From positions 1-20,386 of the forward strand of contig CAZKVQ010000054.1 of assembly GCA_964556255.1 (NCBI GenBank): a DNA stretch of 20,386 bases, in the 5' to 3' direction. The position numbers were made by a program, and so were the translations under genes. The notes beneath the pieces were generated by a model. It saw only the letters and a list, made by a program, of their open reading frames with translations, had not been told where the DNA came from and made no database searches. Within the stretch, counting starts at the first letter, position 1; each line of letters starts with the position of its first letter. The DNA comes from JACJWR01 sp964556255 (GTDB lineage Bacteria > Actinomycetota > Actinomycetes > S36-B12 > UBA10799). Below are positions 1 to 8,240 of the stretch, piece after piece.

Positions 1-4
1 GGGG

Positions 5-32
5 TTGATTGTGGGGGGAAGTGGGGTAATGT
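5..32 (+). promoter_or_regulatory. candidate promoter of mraZ / dcw operon
   Basis: TTGATT at 5-10 resembles a -35 element and TAATGT at 27-32 resembles a -10 element (TANNNT), with a 16-nt spacer. The start of transcription would fall near position 39, leaving a leader of about 50 nt before mraZ. The MraZ boxes sit in the spacer and over the -10, which fits repression by the first gene product. The assignment is by eye only; the -35 matches the TTGACA consensus at four of six bases. Confidence 0.5.
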
Positions 33-36
33 GGGG
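11..36 (+). promoter_or_regulatory. MraZ operator: three GTGGGG boxes at 10-bp steps
   Basis: GTGGGG occurs at 11-16, 21-26 and 31-36, exactly one helical turn apart. MraZ is known in other bacteria to bind short G-rich direct repeats (TGGGN-type boxes spaced about 10 bp) upstream of its own gene and to autoregulate the dcw cluster. Position immediately upstream of mraZ, the number of boxes and the phase all fit. The boxes overlap the candidate promoter, so repression is the simplest reading. Confidence 0.82.
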
Positions 37-71
37 GCTTGGGTCGACGAGTCACGTCTGCTCGAGTCTTT

Positions 72-80
72 GAGGGAGGT
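72..80 (+). promoter_or_regulatory. ribosome binding site of mraZ
   Basis: GAGGGAGGT lies 8 nt before the ATG at 89 but only 2 nt before the in-frame GTG at 83. This spacing decides for ATG 89 as the mraZ start. Confidence 0.75.
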
Positions 81-88
81 GGGTGCGC

Positions 89-520
89 ATGTTCTTGGGC
101 ACCCATGCACCCAAGATCGACGACAAGGGCCGAGTCGCCCTGCCGGCGAAGTTCCGGGAAGGGCTCGCCGCCGGCGTAGTCATCACCAAGGGACAGGACA
201 GATCGCTGGTGGTCTGGCCTGCCGCTGAGTTCGAGCAGTACGCGGCACGCATCCGTGAGGCTTCACGATCTGACGCCCGAGCCCGGTCATACTCCCGGGT
301 GCTCTTCTCGAGCGCCTTTGACCAGATTCCCGACAAGCAGGGCCGGATCAACGTGCCGTCGGCATTGCGCGACTATGCCGGGCTCGATCGCGACTGCGTC
401 GTCGTGGGTAACCACGCCACAGTTGAGATCTGGGAGAGCGGGGCATGGGAGTCCTACCTCGCGAACCAGGAGCCGGAGTTCGCAGACCTGTCGGAAGAGG
501 TGGTGCCCGGACTGTTCTGA
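89..520 (+). CDS. mraZ: transcriptional regulator MraZ
   Basis: MraZ is a DNA-binding protein of the SpoVT/AbrB fold that forms a ring-shaped oligomer and controls the dcw cluster. The 143-residue protein has the two expected half-domains, each with the DxxGR signature: D11-D-K-G-R15 near the N terminus and D82-K-Q-G-R86 in the second half. The MFLGTH start matches actinobacterial MraZ, and this length is normal. I chose ATG 89 over GTG 83 because of ribosome binding site spacing. It is the first gene of the cluster and follows the three GTGGGG boxes that are its likely autoregulatory target. A 130-nt gap (or longer, if rsmH starts later) separates it from rsmH, so it may be partly uncoupled from the downstream genes. 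Confidence 0.96.
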   Translation: MFLGTHAPKIDDKGRVALPAKFREGLAAGVVITKGQDRSLVVWPAAEFEQYAARIREASRSDARARSYSRVLFSSAFDQIPDKQGRINVPSALRDYAGLDRDCVVVGNHATVEIWESGAWESYLANQEPEFADLSEEVVPGLF

Positions 521-650
521 TTCGACGTCGCTCGTGCCCGTCGGCCCTTGCCCGCCCGTCCTGGGGTACTTCCCCTATCCCAGGGACCCAATGAGGTCAG
601 CGGACACTTCCCCGGTCCGCCGACCACCGTGAACCTGCGGGCAGGGACCC
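521..650 (+). other. mraZ-rsmH intergenic region with a weak hairpin
   Basis: This 130-nt gap has no credible gene. CCTGGG at 560-565 can pair with CCCAGG at 579-584 across a 13-nt loop, and GGGG 563-566 can alternatively pair with CCCC 572-575. No U-tract follows, so it is not a convincing terminator. I see no clear -35/-10 pair. Confidence 0.4.
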
Positions 651-1712
651 ATGGGCGCGAACGATGTCACAGGACAGCTCGGGCCTACCAGAGCCAGGGG
701 TGAACGGGTGAGGAGGTGGCCGGATGACAAGCCTTACCCGGTCGACCCGGTCGTGACCCCGCCCACCCCGGTGCATGTGCCGGTCCTTCTCGAGCGGTGC
801 GTGGAACTGCTCGCGGAGTCCTGCCGGACCCCAGGCGCCGTCGTCGTCGATGCCACGCTCGGTTTGGGCGGCCATTCCGAGGCTCTACTCCGAGAGCTGC
901 CGGAGGTTCGGCTGGTGGGGATCGACCGGGACCGGGATGCCCTGAAGCTGGCCGCGCGCCGACTCGCCTGGGCCGAGGACCGGACGGACCTCGTGCATGC
1001 CGAATATGACGAACTCGAATCGGTTCTCAGCGACCTGGGAATCCGCGAGGTGCAGGGAATCCTGATGGATCTGGGTGTGTCGAGCATGCAACTCGACAAC
1101 GCCGAGCGCGGTTTCGCCTACTCCTACGATGCTCCGCTGGACATGCGCATGGACGCGACCGTCGGTCCGACGGCGGCGGACATCCTGGCCGACTACTCGG
1201 CTGAGGACCTCAGCCGCATCCTCCGCACCTACGGCGACGAACGGTACGCCGGTCGGATCGCGCGGGAGATCGTCGCCCGTCGAGACGTTGAGCCCATCAC
1301 CACGAGCGCTCAACTCGTGGAGCTGCTTGTAGCGACCATTCCGGCGCGCTCCCAACGCACCGGTGGGCATCCGGCCAAACGGACGTTCCAGGCTCTCCGG
1401 ATCGAGGTGAACGGCGAACTGACCGGACTGTCTGCCGCCCTTCCGAAGGCCCTCGACGCGTTGGCATTGGACGGACGACTCGTGGTGATGTCCTACCAGT
1501 CGTTGGAGGATCGAATCGTCAAGAAGGCCTTTACTTATGTCACGCAGGCGCAGATTCCGCCAGATCTGCCGGTGATTCCGCCCGACGCGCGGCCCCGCTT
1601 CCGACTGCTGACCCGGGGTGCGGAGGTAGCGTCGTCTTCTGACATCGAGCAGAACCCCCGAGCGGCATCCGTGCGGCTTCGGGCCGTGCAGAGGACGAGG
1701 GAGTCGACATGA
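651..1712 (+). CDS. rsmH: 16S rRNA (cytosine(1402)-N4)-methyltransferase RsmH
   Basis: RsmH (MraW) uses S-adenosylmethionine to N4-methylate C1402 in the decoding centre of 16S rRNA. Family signatures are visible: the SAM-binding VDATLGLGGHS around residues 66-76 (numbered from ATG 651), DLGVSS at 140-145, the GFAYSYDAPLDMRMD stretch at 154-168, and SLEDRIVKKAF near the C terminus. The start is uncertain. ATG 651 gives 353 residues with about 40 residues before the conserved VHVPVLL. An in-frame GTG at 708, preceded by AGGGG at 696-700, would give 334 residues, nearer the usual length; GTG 771 begins directly at the conserved core but lacks a ribosome binding site. The stop overlaps the ftsL start in ATGA. 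Confidence 0.95.
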   Translation: MGANDVTGQLGPTRARGERVRRWPDDKPYPVDPVVTPPTPVHVPVLLERCVELLAESCRTPGAVVVDATLGLGGHSEALLRELPEVRLVGIDRDRDALKLAARRLAWAEDRTDLVHAEYDELESVLSDLGIREVQGILMDLGVSSMQLDNAERGFAYSYDAPLDMRMDATVGPTAADILADYSAEDLSRILRTYGDERYAGRIAREIVARRDVEPITTSAQLVELLVATIPARSQRTGGHPAKRTFQALRIEVNGELTGLSAALPKALDALALDGRLVVMSYQSLEDRIVKKAFTYVTQAQIPPDLPVIPPDARPRFRLLTRGAEVASSSDIEQNPRAASVRLRAVQRTREST

Positions 1713-2452
1713 CGGCGTTGCCCCATGACGTCCCTGCGCGGTTACCCAGGCGGGTAACCAGGCCGCCGGCGCGGCCCTCAAAACGATCGCTGACAGAGTC
1801 GGTGGGCAAGGTCGTGCCGCTGCGGCCGGTGCAGCAGATGCGCCGCGGAACCTTCATCGTGCTCGTGGCGAGTCTGTTGACCGTGTCGCTGATCACCATG
1901 CTGCTGCTCAACACCGTACTGAGCCAGGGCAGCTTCCGCCGTTACGAACTACTGACCAAGACAGGGGACCTCGACACCCGGGAGCTGGCACTGGGGGCCG
2001 AGGTGTCCAAACTCGAATCGCCGGCCGAGCTTGAGCGGCGTGCCCGGGAACAGGGCATGGTTCCCAATCAGAATCCGGCCTTCATCGACCTTCAGACCGG
2101 TCGCGTGTTGGGTGAGGGGATACCGGCCCCGGAGTCGGCTGCCTCCGCGAGCCCGACGGAAGCGGCCAACGGAACCAACGGCGGGGCCACGACCGGCGGA
2201 AACGGCACCACGGCGGGGACCGCAACCGGCGCGGATGGAGCTGCGACCAACACCGGGGGTACCGGCGCCGCCCTAGGCACCCCCGATAACCCGCTCGGCG
2301 TCGGCAGTGGCCCCCGACAGGGAGCATCTGGTGCTCAGTCGGGCGGCGCCGGTTCACAGGGAAGCACTCCGGCGACAAGCGATGGTGCGGCTCAGCCGAG
2401 TGTTCCCGAGGGTGAGAAGCCACTTGGCCTCCAACCGGCGGGGACGCGATGA
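1709..2452 (+). CDS. ftsL: cell division protein FtsL
   Basis: This has the architecture of FtsL, the small bitopic divisome protein that acts with FtsQ and FtsB to activate FtsW-FtsI. A basic cytoplasmic N terminus of about 47 residues is followed by one membrane segment (about 48-70), then a charged helical stretch with coiled-coil character (about 75-115), ending in the FtsL-like PAELERRAREQGM. Residues from about 138 to 247 are a low-complexity Gly/Thr/Ala/Ser-rich extracytoplasmic tail. FtsL proteins are poorly conserved, so the name rests on topology and on position between rsmH and ftsI. Actinobacterial FtsL is often longer than the roughly 120 residues of E. coli. It overlaps rsmH and ftsI by 4 nt each. 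Confidence 0.88.
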   Translation: MTALPHDVPARLPRRVTRPPARPSKRSLTESVGKVVPLRPVQQMRRGTFIVLVASLLTVSLITMLLLNTVLSQGSFRRYELLTKTGDLDTRELALGAEVSKLESPAELERRAREQGMVPNQNPAFIDLQTGRVLGEGIPAPESAASASPTEAANGTNGGATTGGNGTTAGTATGADGAATNTGGTGAALGTPDNPLGVGSGPRQGASGAQSGGAGSQGSTPATSDGAAQPSVPEGEKPLGLQPAGTR

Positions 2453-4266
2453 GTACCGCCACCCCGCCCCGGCAGCGTACGCCCCGGCCGCCGTCCCGGC
2501 CGCCGATCCGGCGCAAGAACATCTACGAGCGCTTCCGCGACAACGAGCTGCACTTCACCCCAGGGGATACCAATCGCCGCATGCGGGCGCTGGCACTGGT
2601 GTTCGTGTGTGTCTTGATCCTCTACGGTCTGCGGTTGGTGATGGTCCAGGCCGTCGACAGTGACGCCATGGCCGCCCGGGCGGAGAGCGGTCGCCTCGCG
2701 ACTTCCACGCTGGTGGCTCCCCGCGGAACGATCCTGGATTCGCAAGGGGTGTCCTTGGCACAGAGCGTCGAGGCCCGCAACGTCATCGTCGACCAGACCC
2801 TCATCACCGACGCGCCCGGCGTCGCGGCCAAACTCTCCGAGGTGCTCGGTCTACCGGCCGCCGACATCGAGAAGTCGCTGATCGGCACCAAACGCTTCAA
2901 CTACGTGACCAAGCGGATAAGTCCGGAGGAGTGGGATCGAGTCGCAGCGTTGAAGATCCCGGGGATCGCCGATGAGAAGACCACCCGGCGCGACTACCCG
3001 TCCGCCGCCCTGGCGGCGAACGTCCTGGGTTTCGTCGGTTCCGACGGAAAAGGTCTCGCGGGCCTCGAACTCGCCCTGGACAAGCGGCTCGCAGGGGTCG
3101 ACGGCAGTCGCAGCATCGAAGTCTCCGACGGCAAGATCATCCCGACCGGCACCGACAAGCAAGTCGCCCCGGTGCCCGGAAGCGACGTCAAGCTCACGAT
3201 TGATCGGGATCTGCAGTACGTGGCGCAGTCGGCCATCGCCAAGCAGGTCGAGGCGGCGCAGGCCCAGAGTGGCTCGGTCGTGCTGATGGAGGCCAAGACC
3301 GGCCGCATCCTGGCCATGGCCTCGGTGCCGACCATCGACCCGAACTCCCCGGGCACTTCCACGCCGGCAGACCAGCAGAACCGGTCTGTCGTCGAGGCCT
3401 TCGAACCTGGCTCCACCAGCAAAGTGATGACCATGGCCGCCGTGATCAACGAGGGTAAGGGCACCCCGGCCACCGCCTTCACAGTGCCCGACACCATCCG
3501 TCGCGCGGGACGCAGCTTCAGCGACCACGACTCGCACGAGACCTGGCGGCTGACCCTCGCCGGAGTGCTGGCGAAGTCCAGCAACACCGGAACCATCCAG
3601 GCGGCTGAGCTGATCGGCCCGGACAAGCTGTACGAGTACCTCAAGCGTTTCGGGGTGGGACAGGTGACCGGGCTGGGCTTCCCGGGTGAAGGCTCCGGCT
3701 ACGTTCCGCCGGTCAAGGACTGGTCTGGTTCCAGCTTCCCGACGATCGCCTTCGGGCAGGGGCTGTCGATGAGTGCTCTGCAGGCGGCATCGGTCTACCA
3801 GACCCTGGGCAACGGCGGTCAGCGGATCACGCCGCAGCTCGTCGACAGCTACATCGACAACGACGGCCACGTCACCCATCCGAAGGCACCCGACACCAGC
3901 CAGGTGGTCACCCCGGAGACCGCCAAACAGGTCGTGGAGATGATGGAGGAAGTCGTCAGCAAGAACGGCACCGCGCCCATGGCTGCCATTCCGGGCTACC
4001 GGATCGCAGGCAAGACGGGCACAGCGAACAGGATCGACGACTCCTGCGGCTGCTACAAGGGCTACACGGCGAGTTTCATCGGGCTCGCGCCCGCAGACGA
4101 CCCGCAGGTCGTGGCGGCGGTCATCCTGCAGGATCCGCAGAACGGCCACTACGGCGGTGCGCTCGGCGCTCCGGTCTTCAAGGAGGTCATGACCGCCGCA
4201 CTGCAGACGCTACGTATCCCGCCCTCGGGCAGCCCACCCGCCGACCTGCCGATCAACGCCGGCTAG
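2449..4266 (+). CDS. ftsI: septal peptidoglycan transpeptidase FtsI (class B PBP)
   Basis: FtsI (PBP3, PbpB in actinobacteria) cross-links peptidoglycan at the division septum. A Pro/Arg-rich cytoplasmic tail leads to a single membrane segment at about residues 47-69, then the class B dimerisation domain with the R92-G-T-I-L-D motif, then the penicillin-binding domain. The three active-site motifs are intact: S322-T-S-K325 with the acylated serine, S377-S-N379, and K522-T-G524. There are 605 residues and no PASTA domain at the C terminus. A Cys-Gly-Cys pair follows the KTG motif in DDSCGCYKG. The ATG overlaps the ftsL stop by 4 nt, and a 19-nt gap separates it from murE. Confidence 0.97.
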   Translation: MSTATPPRQRTPRPPSRPPIRRKNIYERFRDNELHFTPGDTNRRMRALALVFVCVLILYGLRLVMVQAVDSDAMAARAESGRLATSTLVAPRGTILDSQGVSLAQSVEARNVIVDQTLITDAPGVAAKLSEVLGLPAADIEKSLIGTKRFNYVTKRISPEEWDRVAALKIPGIADEKTTRRDYPSAALAANVLGFVGSDGKGLAGLELALDKRLAGVDGSRSIEVSDGKIIPTGTDKQVAPVPGSDVKLTIDRDLQYVAQSAIAKQVEAAQAQSGSVVLMEAKTGRILAMASVPTIDPNSPGTSTPADQQNRSVVEAFEPGSTSKVMTMAAVINEGKGTPATAFTVPDTIRRAGRSFSDHDSHETWRLTLAGVLAKSSNTGTIQAAELIGPDKLYEYLKRFGVGQVTGLGFPGEGSGYVPPVKDWSGSSFPTIAFGQGLSMSALQAASVYQTLGNGGQRITPQLVDSYIDNDGHVTHPKAPDTSQVVTPETAKQVVEMMEEVVSKNGTAPMAAIPGYRIAGKTGTANRIDDSCGCYKGYTASFIGLAPADDPQVVAAVILQDPQNGHYGGALGAPVFKEVMTAALQTLRIPPSGSPPADLPINAG

Positions 4267-4285
4267 TAGCGCAGCGTCCGAATCC

Positions 4286-5803
4286 GTGAGTCCCAACCTG
4301 CTGCGACCGGCCCCCCGCCCGCTCCCGCTGGACCAGCTGCTGGCCGGCTTCTGCGAAGCCCGGCCCGAACTCTCGGACGTGCTCGTCACCGGGGTGGCGA
4401 TGGACTCGCGCCTGGTGCGTCCCGGGGACCTGTACGCAGCCCTGGCGGGCGCCACAACCCACGGCGCGAAGTTCGGGGCTGCGGTGGCGGAGTCCGGGGC
4501 TGTGGCGATCGTCACCGATGCCACCGGGGCTGATCTGCTGTCCGCCGACGGGTGCGAACTGCCGGTGGTCACGGTCGCCGATCCGCGCGAGATCGTCGGA
4601 GAACTGTCCGCGCGGGCCTACGGCCGACCCGGTGATGAGTTGCTGCTGATAGGTGTCACGGGTACCAATGGCAAGACGACCATGAGTTTCCTGCTCGAGT
4701 CCGCGCTGGCGGCGGCAGGTCACGTCACGGGCGTCATCGGGACCACCGGGCACCTGATCGCGGGTGAGGCGGTGCCGTCCATTCGGACCACCCCGGAGGC
4801 GCCGGAGGTGCACGCATTGCTAGGCGTGATGCGTGATCGCGGGGTGACCGCGGCCGTCATGGAAGTGTCGTCGCATGCCCTGTCCTTCAACCGGGTCAAC
4901 GGGTTGGTGTTCGATGCCGCCGTCTTCACGAACCTGACTCAGGACCACCTGGATTTCCACGGCACGATGGTCGACTACTTCGCAGCCAAAGCCAGCCTGT
5001 TCACCCCCCGGCGGGCCAAGCAGGCGGTGATCTGCCTGGACGACGAGTGGGGACATCGGCTGCTGGACCATACCCAACTGCCGTCAACCACCTATGCCGT
5101 GGACGCGGCCGAGGCTGACTGGCTGGCCGTCGACCTGCGTCCCGGCCCGGAGGGCACCGAGTTCGAGGTGGAACACGCGGGTGCCAGGGTTCCGGTCTCG
5201 GTTCGACTTCCCGGCCTGTTCAACGTGGCGAATGCCCTCGGCGCCGTTGCCACAGCCGTCAGCGTGGGGGTGCCGGTTGCGGTGGCCGCCGCGGCCGTGG
5301 GCACCCGGGCAGGGGTTCGCGGCCGGATGCAGCCGGTGCTGAATCAGCGCCGGGTGAGGGCCTTGGTCGACTATGCCCACACCCCTGACGCGGTGCGGCG
5401 GGCGATCGCGGCGGTTTCCCCCGGACCCGGCAGGACCATCGTGGTGCTTGGGTGTGGCGGCGATCGCGACGCGGCCAAACGTCCGATAATGGGTGATGTT
5501 GCCGCGCGCCTCGCCGACATTCTGGTCATAACCGACGACAATCCTCGTTCAGAGGATCCGCGCGTGATACGCAACGCCATGGCAGAAGGAGCAATGTCGG
5601 TGCCCGAGGCAGAGCGCGCATCGATCGAGATCATCGGTGACCGTCGCGCCGCCATCCGACGCGCAGCCGAACTCGCCCAGCCCGGCGACGCGCTTCTCGT
5701 TCTGGGCAAGGGACACGAACTGGGCCAGGACATCGGAGGCGTCGTGCACCCCTTCGACGACGCTGAAGTGCTCGCCGAGATGTTGGCGGTGGAGGCCACG
5801 TGA
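4286..5803 (+). CDS. murE: UDP-MurNAc-L-Ala-D-Glu--2,6-diaminopimelate ligase MurE
   Basis: MurE adds the third amino acid to the peptidoglycan stem peptide in the cytoplasm using ATP. The 505-residue protein shows the Mur ligase P-loop G126-T-N-G-K130-T, the HxxxH-like substrate region EVSSHALSFNRV, and in the C-terminal domain D418-N-P-R421. The DNPR motif is typical of enzymes that add diaminopimelate rather than lysine, so the wall should contain DAP; it does not tell meso- from LL-DAP. The start is GTG 4286, with no strong ribosome binding site in the short gap after ftsI. The stop overlaps murF in GTGA. Confidence 0.96.
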   Translation: MSPNLLRPAPRPLPLDQLLAGFCEARPELSDVLVTGVAMDSRLVRPGDLYAALAGATTHGAKFGAAVAESGAVAIVTDATGADLLSADGCELPVVTVADPREIVGELSARAYGRPGDELLLIGVTGTNGKTTMSFLLESALAAAGHVTGVIGTTGHLIAGEAVPSIRTTPEAPEVHALLGVMRDRGVTAAVMEVSSHALSFNRVNGLVFDAAVFTNLTQDHLDFHGTMVDYFAAKASLFTPRRAKQAVICLDDEWGHRLLDHTQLPSTTYAVDAAEADWLAVDLRPGPEGTEFEVEHAGARVPVSVRLPGLFNVANALGAVATAVSVGVPVAVAAAAVGTRAGVRGRMQPVLNQRRVRALVDYAHTPDAVRRAIAAVSPGPGRTIVVLGCGGDRDAAKRPIMGDVAARLADILVITDDNPRSEDPRVIRNAMAEGAMSVPEAERASIEIIGDRRAAIRRAAELAQPGDALLVLGKGHELGQDIGGVVHPFDDAEVLAEMLAVEAT

Positions 5804-7176
5804 TCCCACTGTCCCTGGCCGAGGTGGCCCAAGCCACCGGAGGTGAGTTGCACGGCCCCGCCGAACTTGTCGTGACGGGCGTCTGTACGGACTCCCGCGC
5901 GGTGTCTGCGGCGGACCTCTTCATCGCCATTGCCGGCGAGCACCATGACGGGCACGATCACGCGTTGGCCGCGGTCGCCGCTGGGGCCAGCGCCGTGCTG
6001 AGCCAGCGTCCGCTGGATGTCCCCTGCGTTGTCGTGGCTGAGCCGGTGGCGGCGGTCGGGCGACTGGCCAACGCGGTGATCGAGCGGCTGCCCGAACTCA
6101 CCGTGGTCGCACTGACCGGGTCCAGCGGCAAAACGTCCACGAAGGACCTGCTGGCCCAGGTGTTGCCGGCCCTGGGACCCACGATCGCACCCGCGGGGTC
6201 GGCCAACAACGAGCTGGGGCTGCCCCTCACCGTGCTGCGTGCCGACGAGGCGACCAGATTCCTGGTACTGGAGATGGGGGCCAGAGGCGTTGGCCACATC
6301 GCGTACCTCTGTGGCATTGCCGCGCCCGACATCGCGGTGGTGCTGAACGTCGGCCACGCCCACGTGGGAGAGTTCGGTGACCAGGCCACCATCGGACGGG
6401 CCAAGTCCGAACTGGTCAGCGCCCTGAAACCGGGCGGCGTCGCCGTGCTCAACGCCGACGACCCGATCGTGGCGGCGATGGCGTCGAAGGCGCCGGGCCG
6501 CGTGATCACGTTCGGGGAATCCGCGGCCGACGTGCAGGTCACGGACCTGCGGCTTGACCAGCTCGCTCGACCCTCCTTCCGGCTCGTGCACGAAGGGAAG
6601 GCCGTCGAGGTCACCCTGCACCTGTCGGGCGAGCACGCGGCGGTGAACGCGGCGGCAGCGGCGGCTGCTGCACTCGCCGCCGGCCTCGACCTGGCCACGG
6701 TGGCCGACAGGTTGTCTTCGGCAGAGCCGCAGAGTCGATGGCGGATGGAAGTCACCCACTCTTCGGACGGCGTCGTGCTGGTCAACGACGCGTACAACGC
6801 CAACCCGGAATCGACCCGAGCCGCCCTCAAGTCGCTTGCAGCGATGTCCGCGGGTGGTCGTTCCTGGGCTGTGCTGGGGGAGATGCTCGAACTGGGTGAC
6901 TCCAGTACGGACGCCCACGACAGCATCGGCCGACTTGCCGTCCGCCTGGACATCTCTCGCCTCGTCGCTGTCGGGGAGGGGGCGCGGCCCATTCACATGG
7001 GCGCGGCCCACGAGGGCTCTTGGGGCGAGGAATCCACCTGGGTACCCGACACCGAGGCGGCTGTGGCGCTGTTGCGCGCCGAGCTCCGCCCCGGTGATGT
7101 GGTGCTCGTGAAAGCCTCGCGTAGCGTGGGGCTGGAGAAGGTCGTGGAAGCGCTCATGGACGGTGGAACCTCGTGA
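5800..7176 (+). CDS. murF: UDP-MurNAc-tripeptide--D-alanyl-D-alanine ligase MurF
   Basis: MurF joins D-Ala-D-Ala to the UDP-MurNAc-tripeptide, finishing the cytoplasmic pentapeptide precursor. The 458-residue length is normal. The ATP-binding loop G107-S-S-G-K111-T has the SSGKT form typical of MurF rather than the TNGKT of MurE and MurD, followed by the family stretch SANNELGLPLT. VLNVGHAHVGEFG (central domain) and NDAYNANPES (C-terminal domain) are also family signatures. GTG 5800 overlaps the murE stop by 4 nt, and its own stop overlaps mraY in the same way, suggesting coupled translation. Confidence 0.97.
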   Translation: MIPLSLAEVAQATGGELHGPAELVVTGVCTDSRAVSAADLFIAIAGEHHDGHDHALAAVAAGASAVLSQRPLDVPCVVVAEPVAAVGRLANAVIERLPELTVVALTGSSGKTSTKDLLAQVLPALGPTIAPAGSANNELGLPLTVLRADEATRFLVLEMGARGVGHIAYLCGIAAPDIAVVLNVGHAHVGEFGDQATIGRAKSELVSALKPGGVAVLNADDPIVAAMASKAPGRVITFGESAADVQVTDLRLDQLARPSFRLVHEGKAVEVTLHLSGEHAAVNAAAAAAAALAAGLDLATVADRLSSAEPQSRWRMEVTHSSDGVVLVNDAYNANPESTRAALKSLAAMSAGGRSWAVLGEMLELGDSSTDAHDSIGRLAVRLDISRLVAVGEGARPIHMGAAHEGSWGEESTWVPDTEAAVALLRAELRPGDVVLVKASRSVGLEKVVEALMDGGTS

Positions 7177-8240
7177 TCCAGGTGATCCTCGCCGCTGGGT
7201 TCGCGCTCATGGTCGGACTTTTCGGTACGCCGTTGCTGATCCGCTTCCTGCGACGTCACGGCTACTCCCAGGCCATCCGGGTATCCGCCGACGGGATCAA
7301 CTACCCGGAGCACCAGGGGAAGAAGGGAACCCCCAGCATGGGGGGACTGGCGATCCTGGTGGGGGTGGTCGGCGGTTATGCGGTCGCCCATTTGGTGGTC
7401 TGGCGGATTCCGACGGTTACTGGACTGCTGGCGCTCTACCTGATGGTCGGGTTGGGTCTGGTCGGAATGGCCGACGACTACCTGAAGATTTTCAAGCAGC
7501 GCAGTACCGGGGTCAGGGCGCGCACCAAACTGCTCGGACAGGCGTTCGTGGCGCTGTCCTTCTCGGTGCTCGCGCTTCAATTCCCCGACGAGTACGGCCG
7601 GACAGCGGCCTCCGAGGCGATTTCCTTCGTGCGCGACACCCCCATCGTGCTGCCGATGGTGCTCGCGGTGCTCTGGCTCTGGCTGCTGATCACCGCAACC
7701 ACGAATGCCGTCAACCTCACCGACGGCCTCGACGGGCTCGCGGCTGGAGGCGCTATCGCCACTTTCGCGGCGTTCGCCCTGATCGGAGTGTGGGAGTACG
7801 GCCAGAACTGCTCCTTCGCCCGGTTCTCCCGCTGTTATGAGGCCAGGGATCCGCTGGATCTCGCTGTTTTCGCCGCCGCCTGTGCGGGGGCATGCCTTGG
7901 CTTCCTGTGGTGGAACTCGGCCCCGGCCAAGATCTTCATGGGCGACACCGGTTCACTCGCGCTTGGCGGGGCCATCGCTGCCCTTGCCATCTTCAGCCGC
8001 ACCGAACTGCTGCTCATCTTCCTGGGCGGCCTGTTCCTGCTCACCACCGTGTCGGTGATCCTGCAGGTGGGGTCCTACAAGCTGACGGGTAAACGTGTGT
8101 TCCGGATGGCTCCGCTTCACCATCACTTCGAGCTACTCGGATGGGGAGAGATCACCATCGTGGTCAGGTTCTGGATCCTTCAGAGCCTCTTCGTCGGCCT
8201 TGGACTGGCCCTTTTCTACGGCGAGTGGGTCCGCACGTGA
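7173..8240 (+). CDS. mraY: phospho-N-acetylmuramoyl-pentapeptide-transferase MraY
   Basis: MraY transfers phospho-MurNAc-pentapeptide from UDP to undecaprenyl phosphate, making lipid I at the inner face of the membrane. The 355-residue polytopic protein has about ten hydrophobic segments. Catalytic and conserved motifs are present: D101-D102-YLK, N181-LTDGLDG, FMGD258TGS, and the PLHHHFE box at 314-320. Starting at GTG 7173 (overlap with the murF stop) places the N-terminal helix directly at the start, as expected for the family. A small cysteine-containing insertion in the segment around residues 212-221 is not a motif I recognise. Confidence 0.97.
   Translation: MIQVILAAGFALMVGLFGTPLLIRFLRRHGYSQAIRVSADGINYPEHQGKKGTPSMGGLAILVGVVGGYAVAHLVVWRIPTVTGLLALYLMVGLGLVGMADDYLKIFKQRSTGVRARTKLLGQAFVALSFSVLALQFPDEYGRTAASEAISFVRDTPIVLPMVLAVLWLWLLITATTNAVNLTDGLDGLAAGGAIATFAAFALIGVWEYGQNCSFARFSRCYEARDPLDLAVFAAACAGACLGFLWWNSAPAKIFMGDTGSLALGGAIAALAIFSRTELLLIFLGGLFLLTTVSVILQVGSYKLTGKRVFRMAPLHHHFELLGWGEITIVVRFWILQSLFVGLGLALFYGEWVRT

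Noticed and set aside
560..584. Possible terminator between mraZ and rsmH.
   Set aside because: The stem is only 6 bp with a 13-nt loop and no T-run follows. A weak mRNA structure is all that can be said.
4051..4059. Cys-Gly-Cys pair after the KTG motif of FtsI, considered as a redox or metal site.
   Set aside because: Two cysteines alone do not make a case for a metal site, and I cannot compare with relatives here.
2851..4149. A 432-codon open frame on the minus strand opposite ftsI.
   Set aside because: It lies wholly inside ftsI, has the unusual composition of an antisense shadow and shows no known motif.
5371..7011. A 546-codon open frame on the minus strand opposite murE and murF.
   Set aside because: It is a shadow of the high-G+C coding bias. 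The plus strand encodes intact Mur ligases with all motifs, and the minus-strand product is His/Arg/Gly-rich with no recognisable domain.
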